This document shows, in pieces, positions 21,031 to 30,600 of a stretch of 64,000 bases of DNA. Origin of the DNA: Sphingobium xanthum (lineage in GTDB: Bacteria; Pseudomonadota; Alphaproteobacteria; Sphingomonadales; Sphingomonadaceae); contig NZ_JAHKKS010000011.1 of the NCBI RefSeq assembly GCF_019737615.1, positions 88,407 to 152,406 on the forward strand, read 5' to 3'. The notes under the pieces were generated by a model. The model worked only from the letters and a program-made list of their open reading frames with translations, had not been told where the DNA came from and made no database searches. Positions within the stretch are counted from its first letter, which is position 1, and each line of letters opens with the position of its first letter. The translations under genes were made by a program, and so were the position numbers.

Positions 21031-23597
21031 CACCGGAAGATCTCGACTTCAAAGTCGATCTCAACAATTGCGACCGCGAGCCGATCCACATCCTCGGCAA
21101 CATCCAGCCATTCGGTTTCCTGGTGACCGTGGGCAGCGACTGGCTGATCTCGCGCGTCTCGGCCAATGTCGAGACGTTCACCGGAAAGACGCCCGCCGAT
21201 TTGCTGGGAGAGCCGCTTGCCGATCTTTTCCTGCCGCAGGCGCTGCACAATATTCGCAACCGCCTGGTCATGCTGCGCGGACCCGATGCGGTCGAGAGGC
21301 TGTTCGCGCAAACGCTGATGGAAGGGCGGCCGCCGTTCGACGTCGCCGTGCATTTCTCCGCCGAGACCATCATCATCGAGTGCGAATATGCGACCGAGGA
21401 CGCGATCGAGGCGGCAGGGTTGGTGCGCACCCTTGTCTCGCGGCTCGGCCAGGCCGACACGCTCGCCGCCTTCATCCGCGAGAGCGCGCGGCAGGTGAAG
21501 GCGATCACCGGCTTCGACCGGGTGATGGTCTATCGCTTCGACAATGAAGGCTCGGGCGAAGTGGTGGCGGAAGCACTGACGCCCGGCGTCGACAGCTTCC
21601 TGGGCCTGCATTATCCCGCCTCCGACATTCCGGCACAGGCGCGCCAGCTCTATGTGCGCAACATCTTCCGCATCATCGCGGACGTGAACGCGAACCCGGT
21701 GCCGCTGGTGCCGCAGCTCGATCCCAAGGGCCTGCCGCTCGACCAGTCGCTCTCCGTGCTGCGCGCGGTCTCGCCGATCCATATCGAATATCTGCGCAAC
21801 ATGGGCGTCTCGGCCTCGCTCTCCATCTCGATCATCGTCGATGGGAAGCTCTGGGGCCTGTTCGCATGCCATCATTATTCGCCGCGGCTGACCAGCCTCG
21901 CGACGCGCACCGCGTCCGAACTGTTCGGCCAGATGTTCTCGCTGATGCTGGAGAGCCGCGAACGCAGCGAGACGGCGGAATATGAAGGCCGTGCTCGCGC
22001 GACGACCGACCGGCTGATGGCGACGATCGCGCGCGACAATGACCTGCTGCAGAATGCGCAGTGGATCGGCGAGATCATCTTCGACACGATCCCGGCTGAC
22101 GGCGTGGCGGTCTATCTAAGCGGCGTCACGCATTTCCACGGGCTGACCCCGGCGCCGGACCAGTTTCGCGCGATCGTCTCGGCGCTGAATCGGGGCGCGG
22201 CGAGCCAGGTGTTTGCGACGGACTCGATTTCCAGCCTGGTGTCCGAGGCGGGCGAGTTCGCCGATGTGGCGGCGGGCATGATCGCCATTCCGCTTTCGCG
22301 CCGGCCGCGCGACTATGTGGTGCTGTTTCGCAGTGAGCAGATGCGCGCGGTGCGCTGGGCAGGCAATCCGGAGAAGGCAGTCGAGCTCGGCCCGCATGGC
22401 GCCCGCCTGACACCGCGCAAGAGCTTCGAGATCTGGTCGCAGCTCGTGAAGGGCCGCAGCACGCCGTTCACGCGATCCGAGCGGCGCGTGGCCGAAGCGC
22501 TGCGCGTGGCGATGCTGGAAGTGCTGATCCGCCTCTCCGACGAAGCGGGCCTGGAACGCCAGAAAGCGCATGAGCGGCAGGAATTGCTGATCGCCGAGCT
22601 GAACCACCGGGTGCGCAATATTCTCTCGCTGATCCGCGGCCTTATCTCGCAGACGCGCGATGGCGCGCAGACGATCGAGAGCTTCGTCGGCAATCTGGAG
22701 ACCCGCGTGCAGGCGCTGGCGCTGGCACACGACCAGGTGACGCGCGACCGCTGGGGACCGGCGAAGCTGCGCGACCTGATCGATGTCGAGGCCGGTGCCT
22801 TCCTCGGCGCCAAGCGGGCGAACCTGTCGATGGAGGGGCCGAACGTGCTGCTTCACCCGCCGGCTTTCACCTGTCTCGCGCTCGTCATGCACGAGTTGAT
22901 GACCAATGCGCTCAAATATGGCGCCTTGTCGGACAATGGCCGGGTGGTGATCGGCTGGCATCAGGACGAAGACGGCAGCCTGATGATCGACTGGCGCGAG
23001 ATCGGCGGGCCGCCGGTCACGCCGCCCGAGCGGCGCGGCTTCGGCTCGACGGTGATCGAGCGGACGCTGCCGCACGATCTGGGCGGCGACGCGGAGGTTC
23101 ATTACAGACTGGGAGGCGTCGAGGCGCATTTCTGCATTCCCTCGCGCCATGTCGCGGGCGTGGCGCAGGAGGACGAGGGACGGGAGAGCTATCTGACGCC
23201 GACCGACAAGATGACGAGGATGCTCGCGGGCAAGACCGCGATGCTGGTCGAGGATTCGATGATCATCGCGCTCGATGCCGAAGATGCGCTGATGAGCATG
23301 GGCGCCGAGCGCGTGCTGATGGCGTCCAACGTGCCGGCGGCGATCGACATCATCCGGCGGGAAAATCCGGACTTCGCCCTGCTCGACTATAATCTCGGCA
23401 TCGAGAACAGCGAGAGCATCGCCGAGATGCTGGCAGAGAGGGGCACACCGTTTCTGTTCGTCACCGGCTATGGCAGCGGCCTCGGCACGACGCGGTTCCA
23501 CGATGTGCCGGTCGTCACCAAGCCCTATGGGCCGAACCAGATCGCCGCCGCGCTGTCGCGGCTGGGCGCGACCGTGCCGGACGAAACCGCAGGCTGA
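21027..23597 (+). CDS. bphP: Bacteriophytochrome: PAS-GAF-PHY-HWE kinase-receiver
   Basis: This 856-residue red/far-red photoreceptor kinase has Cys15 (LNNCDREPIHILGNIQPFG) as the biliverdin attachment site, ahead of the PAS domain (about 20-120). The GAF domain has the phytochrome signature PASDIPAQARQLY near residue 200, and the PHY domain lies at about 320-500 (LTPRKSFEIW). An HWE/HisKA_2-type kinase follows with the phospho-acceptor His527 in ELNHRVRN. The C-terminal receiver (about 730-850) has its phospho-Asp at 787 in LLDYNLG. The fused receiver makes it a hybrid kinase. It is cytoplasmic and coupled to bphO. Confidence 0.95.
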   Translation: MTPEDLDFKVDLNNCDREPIHILGNIQPFGFLVTVGSDWLISRVSANVETFTGKTPADLLGEPLADLFLPQALHNIRNRLVMLRGPDAVERLFAQTLMEGRPPFDVAVHFSAETIIIECEYATEDAIEAAGLVRTLVSRLGQADTLAAFIRESARQVKAITGFDRVMVYRFDNEGSGEVVAEALTPGVDSFLGLHYPASDIPAQARQLYVRNIFRIIADVNANPVPLVPQLDPKGLPLDQSLSVLRAVSPIHIEYLRNMGVSASLSISIIVDGKLWGLFACHHYSPRLTSLATRTASELFGQMFSLMLESRERSETAEYEGRARATTDRLMATIARDNDLLQNAQWIGEIIFDTIPADGVAVYLSGVTHFHGLTPAPDQFRAIVSALNRGAASQVFATDSISSLVSEAGEFADVAAGMIAIPLSRRPRDYVVLFRSEQMRAVRWAGNPEKAVELGPHGARLTPRKSFEIWSQLVKGRSTPFTRSERRVAEALRVAMLEVLIRLSDEAGLERQKAHERQELLIAELNHRVRNILSLIRGLISQTRDGAQTIESFVGNLETRVQALALAHDQVTRDRWGPAKLRDLIDVEAGAFLGAKRANLSMEGPNVLLHPPAFTCLALVMHELMTNALKYGALSDNGRVVIGWHQDEDGSLMIDWREIGGPPVTPPERRGFGSTVIERTLPHDLGGDAEVHYRLGGVEAHFCIPSRHVAGVAQEDEGRESYLTPTDKMTRMLAGKTAMLVEDSMIIALDAEDALMSMGAERVLMASNVPAAIDIIRRENPDFALLDYNLGIENSESIAEMLAERGTPFLFVTGYGSGLGTTRFHDVPVVTKPYGPNQIAAALSRLGATVPDETAG

Positions 23598-23732
23598 CGC
23601 GAAGCCATTGTCGCGCGCAGCGTGAAATCATTGCCCGAACCAGGCCGGGGCCACGCTTCGAAACCTGACAATTATCTTGATTCGTCAACAATCGTTCGTC
23701 ATCATCCCGGCAGAACAATCCAGGGAGGGGAC

Positions 23733-24548
23733 GTGGCAATTCGTTGGTCGTGGACGTCAATGGTCGGGCTTGCCGTGCTCGTCGCGATGCCGGTGTCGGC
23801 GCAAATCGGGGCGCCGACCACGTCGCCGCCGCCCGAGGGGCTCGCCGAAGGAACCGGTGCGCCCTTCCCCAAGGGCAACAATGCCGCGCTGGACGCGCTG
23901 CCCGACTGGGGCGGCATCTGGTTCGCGCTGTTCGATCGGCCACCGGGCGCGCAGCCATCCGGCCCGCCGCCGGCGCTGCCCAAGCTCAAGGGCAAGTACA
24001 AGGAAGCCTATGAGGCGTGGCGCAAGGAAATCGCGGCCAATAACGGCGTGGAGAAGCGCAACCGCTCCAATTGCAGCCCACCGGGCATGCCGGGCATCAT
24101 GCAGATCGGCCAATATCCCTTCGAATTCCTGTTCACGCCGGGGCGCGTCACCATCAACCAGGAAGCCTGGATGCAGACGCGCAAGATCTGGACCGACGGG
24201 CGCAAGCATCTGGACGACCCAGACCCCAGCTATATGGGCGACAGCGTCGGCCATTGGGAAGGCGACACGCTGGTCGCCGTGACCCTGTTCGTGAACGACA
24301 TGCTGCCGCTGCAGAACGGCATGACCCATTCGCCCAAGCTGCGCATCACCGAGCGCATCCGCCTCTCGCCCGACGATCCCGATCTGCTCATCAACGAGAT
24401 GACGATGGAGGATCCCGAGGCGCTCGAGGAGCCGTTCACGCGCACGGTGCGCTATCGCCGCGACCGCTACGGATTGCTGATCGAGTTCCAGTGCTCGGAG
24501 AATGATCGCAATCCGGTCGATGCCGAGGGCCACACGCAATATCATTGA
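23733..24548 (+). CDS. Secreted hypothetical protein (WEGDTLV family)
   Basis: This 271-residue protein starts at GTG 23733, two bases after GGGAGGGG, and has a signal peptide (VAIRWSWTSMVGLAVLVAMPVSAQ). The mature part carries GVWxxxx-like DWGGIWFALFD, SNCSPPGMPGIM, then SVGHWEGDTLVAVTLFVND and ITERIRL. The last segments match a large uncharacterised family in acidobacteria, planctomycetes and sphingomonads whose members carry GHWEGDTLVVDT. The next plus-strand gene encodes a TfdA-type dioxygenase, so it may work on the same substrate outside the membrane. That link is inference. Confidence 0.75.
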   Translation: MAIRWSWTSMVGLAVLVAMPVSAQIGAPTTSPPPEGLAEGTGAPFPKGNNAALDALPDWGGIWFALFDRPPGAQPSGPPPALPKLKGKYKEAYEAWRKEIAANNGVEKRNRSNCSPPGMPGIMQIGQYPFEFLFTPGRVTINQEAWMQTRKIWTDGRKHLDDPDPSYMGDSVGHWEGDTLVAVTLFVNDMLPLQNGMTHSPKLRITERIRLSPDDPDLLINEMTMEDPEALEEPFTRTVRYRRDRYGLLIEFQCSENDRNPVDAEGHTQYH

Positions 24549-24552
24549 GCGT

Positions 24553-24574
24553 GACGGGCGCGATGGCGCCCGTC
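24553..24574 (+). terminator. Hairpin after secreted protein gene
   Basis: GACGGGCGC-GATG-GCGCCCGTC forms a perfect nine-base-pair stem directly after the stop codon. There is no T run, so it may act as a 3'-end stabiliser rather than a strong intrinsic terminator. Confidence 0.5.
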
Positions 24575-24765
24575 CGGACCGTTTCGTGACGGAACGGGCA
24601 TGCGCCTGCTTGCCTATATACTAAACATGATAAATATTACATAGAGGCGCGATCCGGCGCAATGGCCGGCGCGCGGGCTGACGGCCGGCGTCCGTTGCAC
24701 GGAGGGGAACATGGCAACGCGGCCTTCATCTTCACTTGACAAATTCAACTATGCATTGCAATTTA

Positions 24766-24779
24766 CCTATCCTGATAGG
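24766..24779 (+). promoter_or_regulatory. Palindrome near the dioxygenase start
   Basis: CCTATC-CT-GATAGG is a perfect inverted repeat. An 8-base palindrome ATTGCAAT (24755-24762) and a TTGACA hexamer (24736-24741) lie just upstream. Together they look like a promoter with an operator for a repressor, placed between two in-frame candidate starts (24711 and 24792) of the dioxygenase gene. Confidence 0.4.
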
Positions 24780-24791
24780 AGAGTGAGACCG

Positions 24792-25703
24792 ATGACGATT
24801 ACCGCCACCCCCATTACACCCCGCTTCGGTGCGGAGATTTCGGGCGTGGACATCAGCAAGCCGCTCGATGACGCGACGATCAGGGAACTGATCGCGCAGC
24901 AGGACAAATGGGGCGTCACCGTCTACCGCAACACCGGGCTGGATGATGAGGGCCAGATCGCCTTCGCGCGCAATTTCGGCCATCTCGAGAGCCTGCCACC
25001 GCGCGACGGGCATCCGCGCATCTTCCTGTTCAACGCCGGCAACCTGACCGCAGACGGCGAGATCAACCGCAGCCCCTCGGCGATGACCTATCGCAAGGGC
25101 GACCAGATCTGGCACACGGACTCCTCGTTCATGGACCTGCGCACCAGCTATTCGATGCTGCGCGCGGTCGAGGTGCCGGCCTCGGGCGGGCCGACCGAGT
25201 TCTGCGATGCGCGCTCGGCCTATGACGACCTGCCGCAGGACGTGAAGGACAAGATCGCCGACCTGGAATGCGAGCATAGCCTGCTTTGGTCGCGCAAGCA
25301 GGGCGGCGCGGACATCACCCGCGAGATGATCGAGGAGCGCCACCGCCCGGTCCACAAGCTGGTCAGCCCGCACAAGGGCTCCGGCCGCAACATGATCTAT
25401 GCCGGCGCGCATTGCTATCGCGTGGTCGGCTGGGGCTGGGAAGAGAGCCGCGAGCTCATCGACTATCTCAATGCGCATGCGACGCAGGAGAAGTATCAGA
25501 TCAGTGTCGACTATGCAGTCGGCGACATGGTGATCTGGGACAATCTCGCGGTGTTCCATCGCGGCGGCCAGTTCAACTGGGACGAGCGCCGCGACATGCG
25601 CCGCGCGACCGTCCGCGAACTGCCGGCGCCGCCGGAAGGCGACGATCCGTTCGGCGAGCTGTTCAAGACCATGCCGAAGATCGTGCCGGTCGAGGCGGGC
25701 TGA
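24792..25703 (+). CDS. TauD/TfdA family Fe(II)/2-oxoglutarate dioxygenase
   Basis: This 303-residue enzyme of the TfdA branch cleaves or hydroxylates a small substrate with 2-oxoglutarate and O2. The metal triad is seen as WHTDSSF (His and Asp, near residue 113) and FHRGGQF near residue 257. MRRATVRE supplies the 2-oxoglutarate-binding Arg. Residues 1-25 (ITATPITPRFGAEISGVDIS) match the family start, so ATG 24792 was chosen. However, an in-frame ATG at 24711 has a better site (GGAGGGGAAC) and would add 27 residues. The substrate is unknown. Confidence 0.9.
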   Translation: MTITATPITPRFGAEISGVDISKPLDDATIRELIAQQDKWGVTVYRNTGLDDEGQIAFARNFGHLESLPPRDGHPRIFLFNAGNLTADGEINRSPSAMTYRKGDQIWHTDSSFMDLRTSYSMLRAVEVPASGGPTEFCDARSAYDDLPQDVKDKIADLECEHSLLWSRKQGGADITREMIEERHRPVHKLVSPHKGSGRNMIYAGAHCYRVVGWGWEESRELIDYLNAHATQEKYQISVDYAVGDMVIWDNLAVFHRGGQFNWDERRDMRRATVRELPAPPEGDDPFGELFKTMPKIVPVEAG

Positions 25704-25831
25704 GTCCCGGCGCGGGACCGCCGGTGACGACGCCCGCCAAACCTAACGGATATTGTCATTGGAGCGGCGTCAGGGCCGCATGCTAGGTCCCCTCGGCCGG
25801 CAATGTCGCCGGGCGATGGGGAAAGATAGCG

Positions 25832-26545
25832 ATGTCTCGGAAGAATTGGCTCGGCGCGGTGAGTGCTGGCGCGTTGGCGATGGTTTCGGTGCAGGGGCAG
25901 GCAGCCAATCTGCTGACGAACGGCAGCTTCGAGGCGCCGGATATTTCCTCCATGGTCTTTCTCAATCCCGACAGCACATTCGTCACCGGCTGGACCGTCG
26001 CCGCACAGGCCGGCAGTGCGCCGGGCACGCAGGTGCAGCCCACCGACAATGCGGCATTCGGCGGCCTGGGCGTCGTCGCCTCAGATGGTGCGCAGTTTGT
26101 CGATCTCACCGGCAATGTCGGGCGGGGCGGCGGCCTCGTCAGCAATGGCTTCGCGACCAGTGCCGGCACGCTCTATCGGGCGAGCTTCGATATCGGTGCG
26201 TTCTTCGTCGGCGGCAGTGGTCCGTTCGGCGACGTGACGGTCGATCTGTTCATCAACGGCGTCTTCGCGCAGAGCTTCACCAACACGCTGAGCCTGAAAT
26301 CGGCCGGCTCGGACTGGGAGCGTGTGTCCTGGGACTTTCTCGGCACGGGCAGCCCGATGACGGTGGGCCTGTTCAGCAGCCTGCTGACAAGTTCCAGCAA
26401 TCTTGGCGTCGGCCTCGACAATGTGGTCGTCGAGCCCGTGCGCGGGGCCGTGCCGGAGCCCGCGACCTGGGCGCTGATGCTCGGCGGCTTCGGTATCGCG
26501 GGCACGGCGCTGCGCCGCCGCCGCACGGCGGTCGCCTTCGCCTGA
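25832..26545 (+). CDS. PEPxxWA-CTERM sorting domain protein
   Basis: This 237-residue secreted protein has a signal peptide (MSRKNWLGAVSAGALAMVSVQGQAAN) and a DUF642-like or CBM-like beta-sandwich (LLTNGSFEAPD, GWTVAAQAGS). The C-terminal exosortase signal is VPEPATWALMLGGFG followed by LRRRRT. The PEPATWA variant is typical of sphingomonads. It is probably exported and sorted to the cell surface with exopolysaccharide. Base composition is normal for the chromosome, unlike the other PEP-CTERM gene at 16.4 kb. Confidence 0.88.
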   Translation: MSRKNWLGAVSAGALAMVSVQGQAANLLTNGSFEAPDISSMVFLNPDSTFVTGWTVAAQAGSAPGTQVQPTDNAAFGGLGVVASDGAQFVDLTGNVGRGGGLVSNGFATSAGTLYRASFDIGAFFVGGSGPFGDVTVDLFINGVFAQSFTNTLSLKSAGSDWERVSWDFLGTGSPMTVGLFSSLLTSSSNLGVGLDNVVVEPVRGAVPEPATWALMLGGFGIAGTALRRRRTAVAFA

Positions 26546-26552
26546 ACAGGAA

Positions 26553-26583
26553 GGCGCGGCGCTTCCGCAAGGAGTGCCGCGCC
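26553..26583 (+). terminator. Hairpin after PEP-CTERM gene
   Basis: GGCGCGGC (26553-26560) pairs with GCCGCGCC (26576-26583) seven bases after the stop. No T tract follows, so it is a likely 3'-end stem-loop rather than a strong intrinsic terminator. Confidence 0.5.
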
Positions 26584-26957
26584 ATACGCTGTTCCGAGTC
26601 TCCACAATATATTGTGGGCGATTCACTATTTCGTCGCATTGATATTGCGTGACAGGGTGCTTCCACGCATTCTCTCCGAGGGCAGGCGATCGTTTCCGGC
26701 GCCTTGATTTTTCTCGTCTTTGCGCGGTGCGTCATGAGCGTCGCGAGGCTGAAGTGCGCCAGGCTCCCATTAAAATCGCCGGTTTTCAATGCTCTGTGTG
26801 TCGAGCTGTTTCATCTCGACGCAGAAAAGTTAATTTTCCTGTTGCGGCGCACAAGATAATCTGATTCCATGCTGAATGCGGCACAACGGACGCTTAAGCA
26901 GTCGGTAACCAACTTAGGCGCATAGTCCGAACTGCCACAGATTTTATGGAGGCGGGT
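26584..26957. other. Gene-free stretch with a 16-base palindrome
   Basis: About 370 bases hold no convincing ORF. The perfect palindrome CCACAATATATTGTGG lies at 26602-26617, and an AT-richer segment at about 26830-26950 probably contains the promoter of the next gene, whose ribosome site GGAGG is at 26948-26952. Confidence 0.45.
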
Positions 26958-27509
26958 ATGGGTCAGCAGAGCAAGCCGACGGACGGGGCAGTAACCCTCG
27001 CGGAATTGCGCGAATTCGCATCGTTTCCCTCAGCGACGCAGCGCTATATCCGCCGTTCGCTCGATGTCGCCTTCCATCGCGGCGATGCCATGGAAACCTG
27101 GGGCCGCGACGTGGTCGAAGAAGCGAGCATCCGCGCGCAGACCCGCATCTATGGCCGCCTCGACGAAATCAAGGTGCGCGTGCCGGACGATAGCGGTCTC
27201 GACCAGATCGAGCCGTTCATGGCGCCGCTCGTCACCGTCTCCGCCTTCGATCTTGGCCAGAACCGGCTCAGCAGCTTCTCGGCCTACCGGTTCCTCTACG
27301 AGCGCCTGATCGGTGCCCACGCGCGGCCTTGGCTGCCCGGCGCCTTCTGCGCCGCCGCCAGCCTGCCGCACCTGCATCCCGAGCGCCGCCGGGCGCTGCT
27401 CCAGTCGATCAGTGAAGCGGCGGCGACCGCCGCCGGCTGGTCGACACGCGAGCCGACCTTCTATCCGGAATGGGTGGAAAAGGTCGACATCAGCAAGGCC
27501 GCCAACTGA
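26958..27509 (+). CDS. Hypothetical cytoplasmic protein
   Basis: This 183-residue protein has no signal peptide and no recognisable domain. It contains the segments YIRRSLDVAFHRGD, IYGRLDEIKVRVPDDSG and LPHLHPERRRALL. ATG 26958 was chosen over 26946 because GGAGGCGGGT lies directly before it. A strong intrinsic terminator follows, so it is a single-gene unit. I do not recognise the family. Confidence 0.65.
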   Translation: MGQQSKPTDGAVTLAELREFASFPSATQRYIRRSLDVAFHRGDAMETWGRDVVEEASIRAQTRIYGRLDEIKVRVPDDSGLDQIEPFMAPLVTVSAFDLGQNRLSSFSAYRFLYERLIGAHARPWLPGAFCAAASLPHLHPERRRALLQSISEAAATAAGWSTREPTFYPEWVEKVDISKAAN

Positions 27510-27537
27510 AGCTTCTCACGGGGGTGTGCGAAGAAGG

Positions 27538-27564
27538 GCAGCGCGCAAGCGCTGCCTTTTTTCG
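27538..27564 (+). terminator. Intrinsic terminator
   Basis: GGCAGCGC (27538-27545), loop GCAA, GCGCTGCC (27550-27557), then TTTTTT. It is a textbook intrinsic terminator for the preceding plus-strand gene, and it separates that gene from the end of smc on the other strand. Confidence 0.92.
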
Positions 27565-27638
27565 TTGGGCCGGAAGCGGAGGCTTCAGGTGAGGATCAGC
27601 AACCGGCTCTCTCGTTCAGGGGAGCGGCTTTAAGATCG

Positions 27639-30600
27639 TCACTCCGCTGCCAGCAGTTCCTCCGCTGCCTGCAGATCCACCGATACAAGGCGGCTGACGC
27701 CCTGTTCGATCATGGTGACGCCGAACAGGCGGTGCATGCGGCTCATCGTGACCGCATTGTGGGTGACGATCAGATAGCGCGTCGCGGTGTCCTGCACCAT
27801 GCGATCGAGCAGGCCGCAGAAGCGCTCGATATTGGCATCGTCGAGCGGGGCATCGACCTCGTCCAGCACGCAGATCGGCGCGGGGTTCGTGAGGAAGAGC
27901 CCGAAGATGAGCGCGACGGCGGTCAGCGCCTGCTCACCGCCCGAAAGCAGGGTGAGCGTGGTCAGGCGCTTGCCCGGCGGCTGGGCCATGATCTCGAGGC
28001 CGGCCTCGAGCGGGTCATCGCTCTCGATCAGTTCGAGATGCGCCTGGCCGCCTTCGAAGAGCGTCGTGAAGAGGCGCTGGAAATGGCCGTTCACGGCCTC
28101 GAACGCGGCGAGGAGGCGCTGGCGGCCTTCGCGGTTCAGATGGCCGATCGAGCCGCGCAACTGATTGATCGCGGTGGTGAGCTCTTCGCTTTCGGCGCGG
28201 CTCTTCGCCTGCGTCTCTTCCAGCTCGGCGAGCTCGGTGGCGGCGACGAGATTGACCGGGCCGAGCCGCTCGCGATCCAGCACCAGCTTGTCGTGCTGGG
28301 CCTGCTCTTCCTCCGCGGCGCGCACCTCCTCGACCGGGAAGCCGAGCTTTATCGGCAGCACGGGCGGCGGGCAGGAGAAGCGCTCGCCGCAGGCCTGGCC
28401 GATATCCTTTCGGCGGGCGACGGCATGATCGGCATGAGCGAGGGCCCCTGCGCGCGCCTCGCGTGCGACGGAGAGCGCCTCGTTGGCGGTGGCGAGCGAC
28501 TTTTCGGTAGTCGCGAGGCCGGTCTCGGCGGCGGCTTCGGCCGTGCGCGCCTGTTCGGCACGCTCGGCGCCTTCGCGCGCGGTGACGGCGAGGGTATCGA
28601 GTTCGGCCGATAGCCGGTCGGGCCGCTCGCGCAGGCCGGCGAGATCGTCGGTCAGCGCTTCGCTGCGGCCCTTCATCTCGGATATGCGGCGGGCGGCGTC
28701 GCCGGCACGCGCCTTCCAGCCCGAAACCTCGGCGCGCACGGCCTTGATGCGATCTTCATCGGACGCGACGGCGCGATTGATCATTGCCTGTTCGGTCTGC
28801 ACCTGGCCGATGGCGGCGCGGCAATGCTCGGCGGCGGTCTTGAACAGATCGACTTCGGCGGCGGTCTCGTCGCTTTTGGGCAGCGCGTCGTAGGCGGCCT
28901 GCGCGCTCGTCTGCTCCTGCTGCGCGGCGGCGAGATCGGCGGCGGTCTCGGCGGCCCGGCGATCCAGATCGGCGCGGCGGCCGGCAGCACGCTCGATCAC
29001 CGTCGCGACCTCGGCCAGTGTGCGCTCGGCGGCGCGAAGGGCATCCTCGGCATTGCCGGCGGCGCTGCGAGCGGCGCGCTCCTCGGCATTGGCGTCGCGC
29101 AGAGCGTTTTCGGCGACAGCAAGCGCGTCGCCGGCTTCGCTCACGGCGGCGAGTATGCCGGGGCGCTCCTTGGCGATGGCTTCCAGGCGGTTGAGGCGAA
29201 TCAGGCGCTCGGCAGCCGCTGCGCCGCCCTGTTCGGCGACGAAGCCGTCCCAGCGGCGCATGCGCCCGTCGAGCGTGACGAGGCGCTGGCCGACATGGAG
29301 GGCCTGCTTGCCGTCGGTTTGCGCGACACAGATCTGGGCGAGGCGGCGCGCAAGGGCTTTCGGCGCTTTCACATAGGCCGCGAGTGGCCCGCAGCCGTCG
29401 GGCAGCGGAGGATCGAGCGCCATGATTTGCGCGCCGACCCAGCGGGCTGCGCCTTTTTCGCCGATACCGGCGTGAAGATCGTCGCCAAGGGCGGCGGCGA
29501 GGGCGCGCTCATAGCCGGGCTCGACGCGGATCTGATCGATCGCGCGATAGCCGTCGCCGAGGCTTTCGAGGCCGCTGGCGAGCGCCCTGGCTTCGCTGTC
29601 GAGCGCGGCGGCGGTGGCTTTGGCGGCGGCGAGGGCGCGTTGCTGGGCGGCAACGGCTTCGGTCTGCGTGTCGCGCGCGATCGCGGCGGCGGCGATGCGC
29701 GCTTCGGCGGTGGTGCGGGCGGCGATGGCCTCGGCCTTGGCAGCCTCTCCGGCAAGCTGACGCTCGGCGAGCGGCGCGGGGTCGGGCAATTGCGCCAGCG
29801 CCTGGGTGACGCGATCGACCTCTGCGGTGGCACGGGCGAGCTTCTGCTTCGCGCTGGCGAGGCCGGCCTCGGCGACCCGGCGCTCGGCTTGTTCGCCGGC
29901 AAGGCGGGCCATGGCCTGCGCCAGCGACACCTCGGTATCGCGGCTGGCACGCTCGGCCTCGGCAAGCCTTGTGACGAGCGCGGGCAGGGTGGCCTTCGCG
30001 TCCTTGACGCGCGCGGAAAGCGTCGCTTCTTCGTCCTGCAACTTCTCGATCGCATTGACCGCATCGAGCGCGAGCGCGCCTTCGCGGGCCTGATCCTCGG
30101 CCATGCGGGCGAGCTGGCTTTCGAGCTCGGCGATGCGGCGCACCAGTCCGTCGCGCTCGGAGGTGAGGCGCTCCAGCTTGAACCGGGCTTCGGCAGCGGC
30201 CTCGCGCGCGCTGTTGGCGGCGGATCGGGTGCGGGCGAGCGTCTCGACGGCTTGCTGCGCATGAGCGGCGGCGCCGAGCTGGGCTTCCTGCGCGATGCGG
30301 ACCAAAGCCTCGGCCGCCTCGGCGTCGCGGGCGGCGCGATCGGCGGCTTCGGCGGCTTCGCGATGGCGGGCGAAGAAGGCACGGCCCTCGGCGAGCACGA
30401 TCTTCTCGCTCAGATCGGTGTAGCGCTCGGCGGCGCGGGCCTGGCGGCGCAGTGCCCCGGCGCGCACGTCCATCTCGGCGAGGATGTCGTCGAGCCGGGC
30501 GAGGTTCATCGAACTCGCCTTGAGCTTCTGCTCGGCATCCTTGCGGCGGACATGCAGGCCGGCAATGCCCGCAGCCTCTTCCAGCATGGCGCGGCGCTCG

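Noticed and set aside
26649..26864. 71-residue frame between PEP-CTERM and the hypothetical gene
   Set aside because: No ribosome site, mixed composition and no similarity pattern; treated as non-coding.
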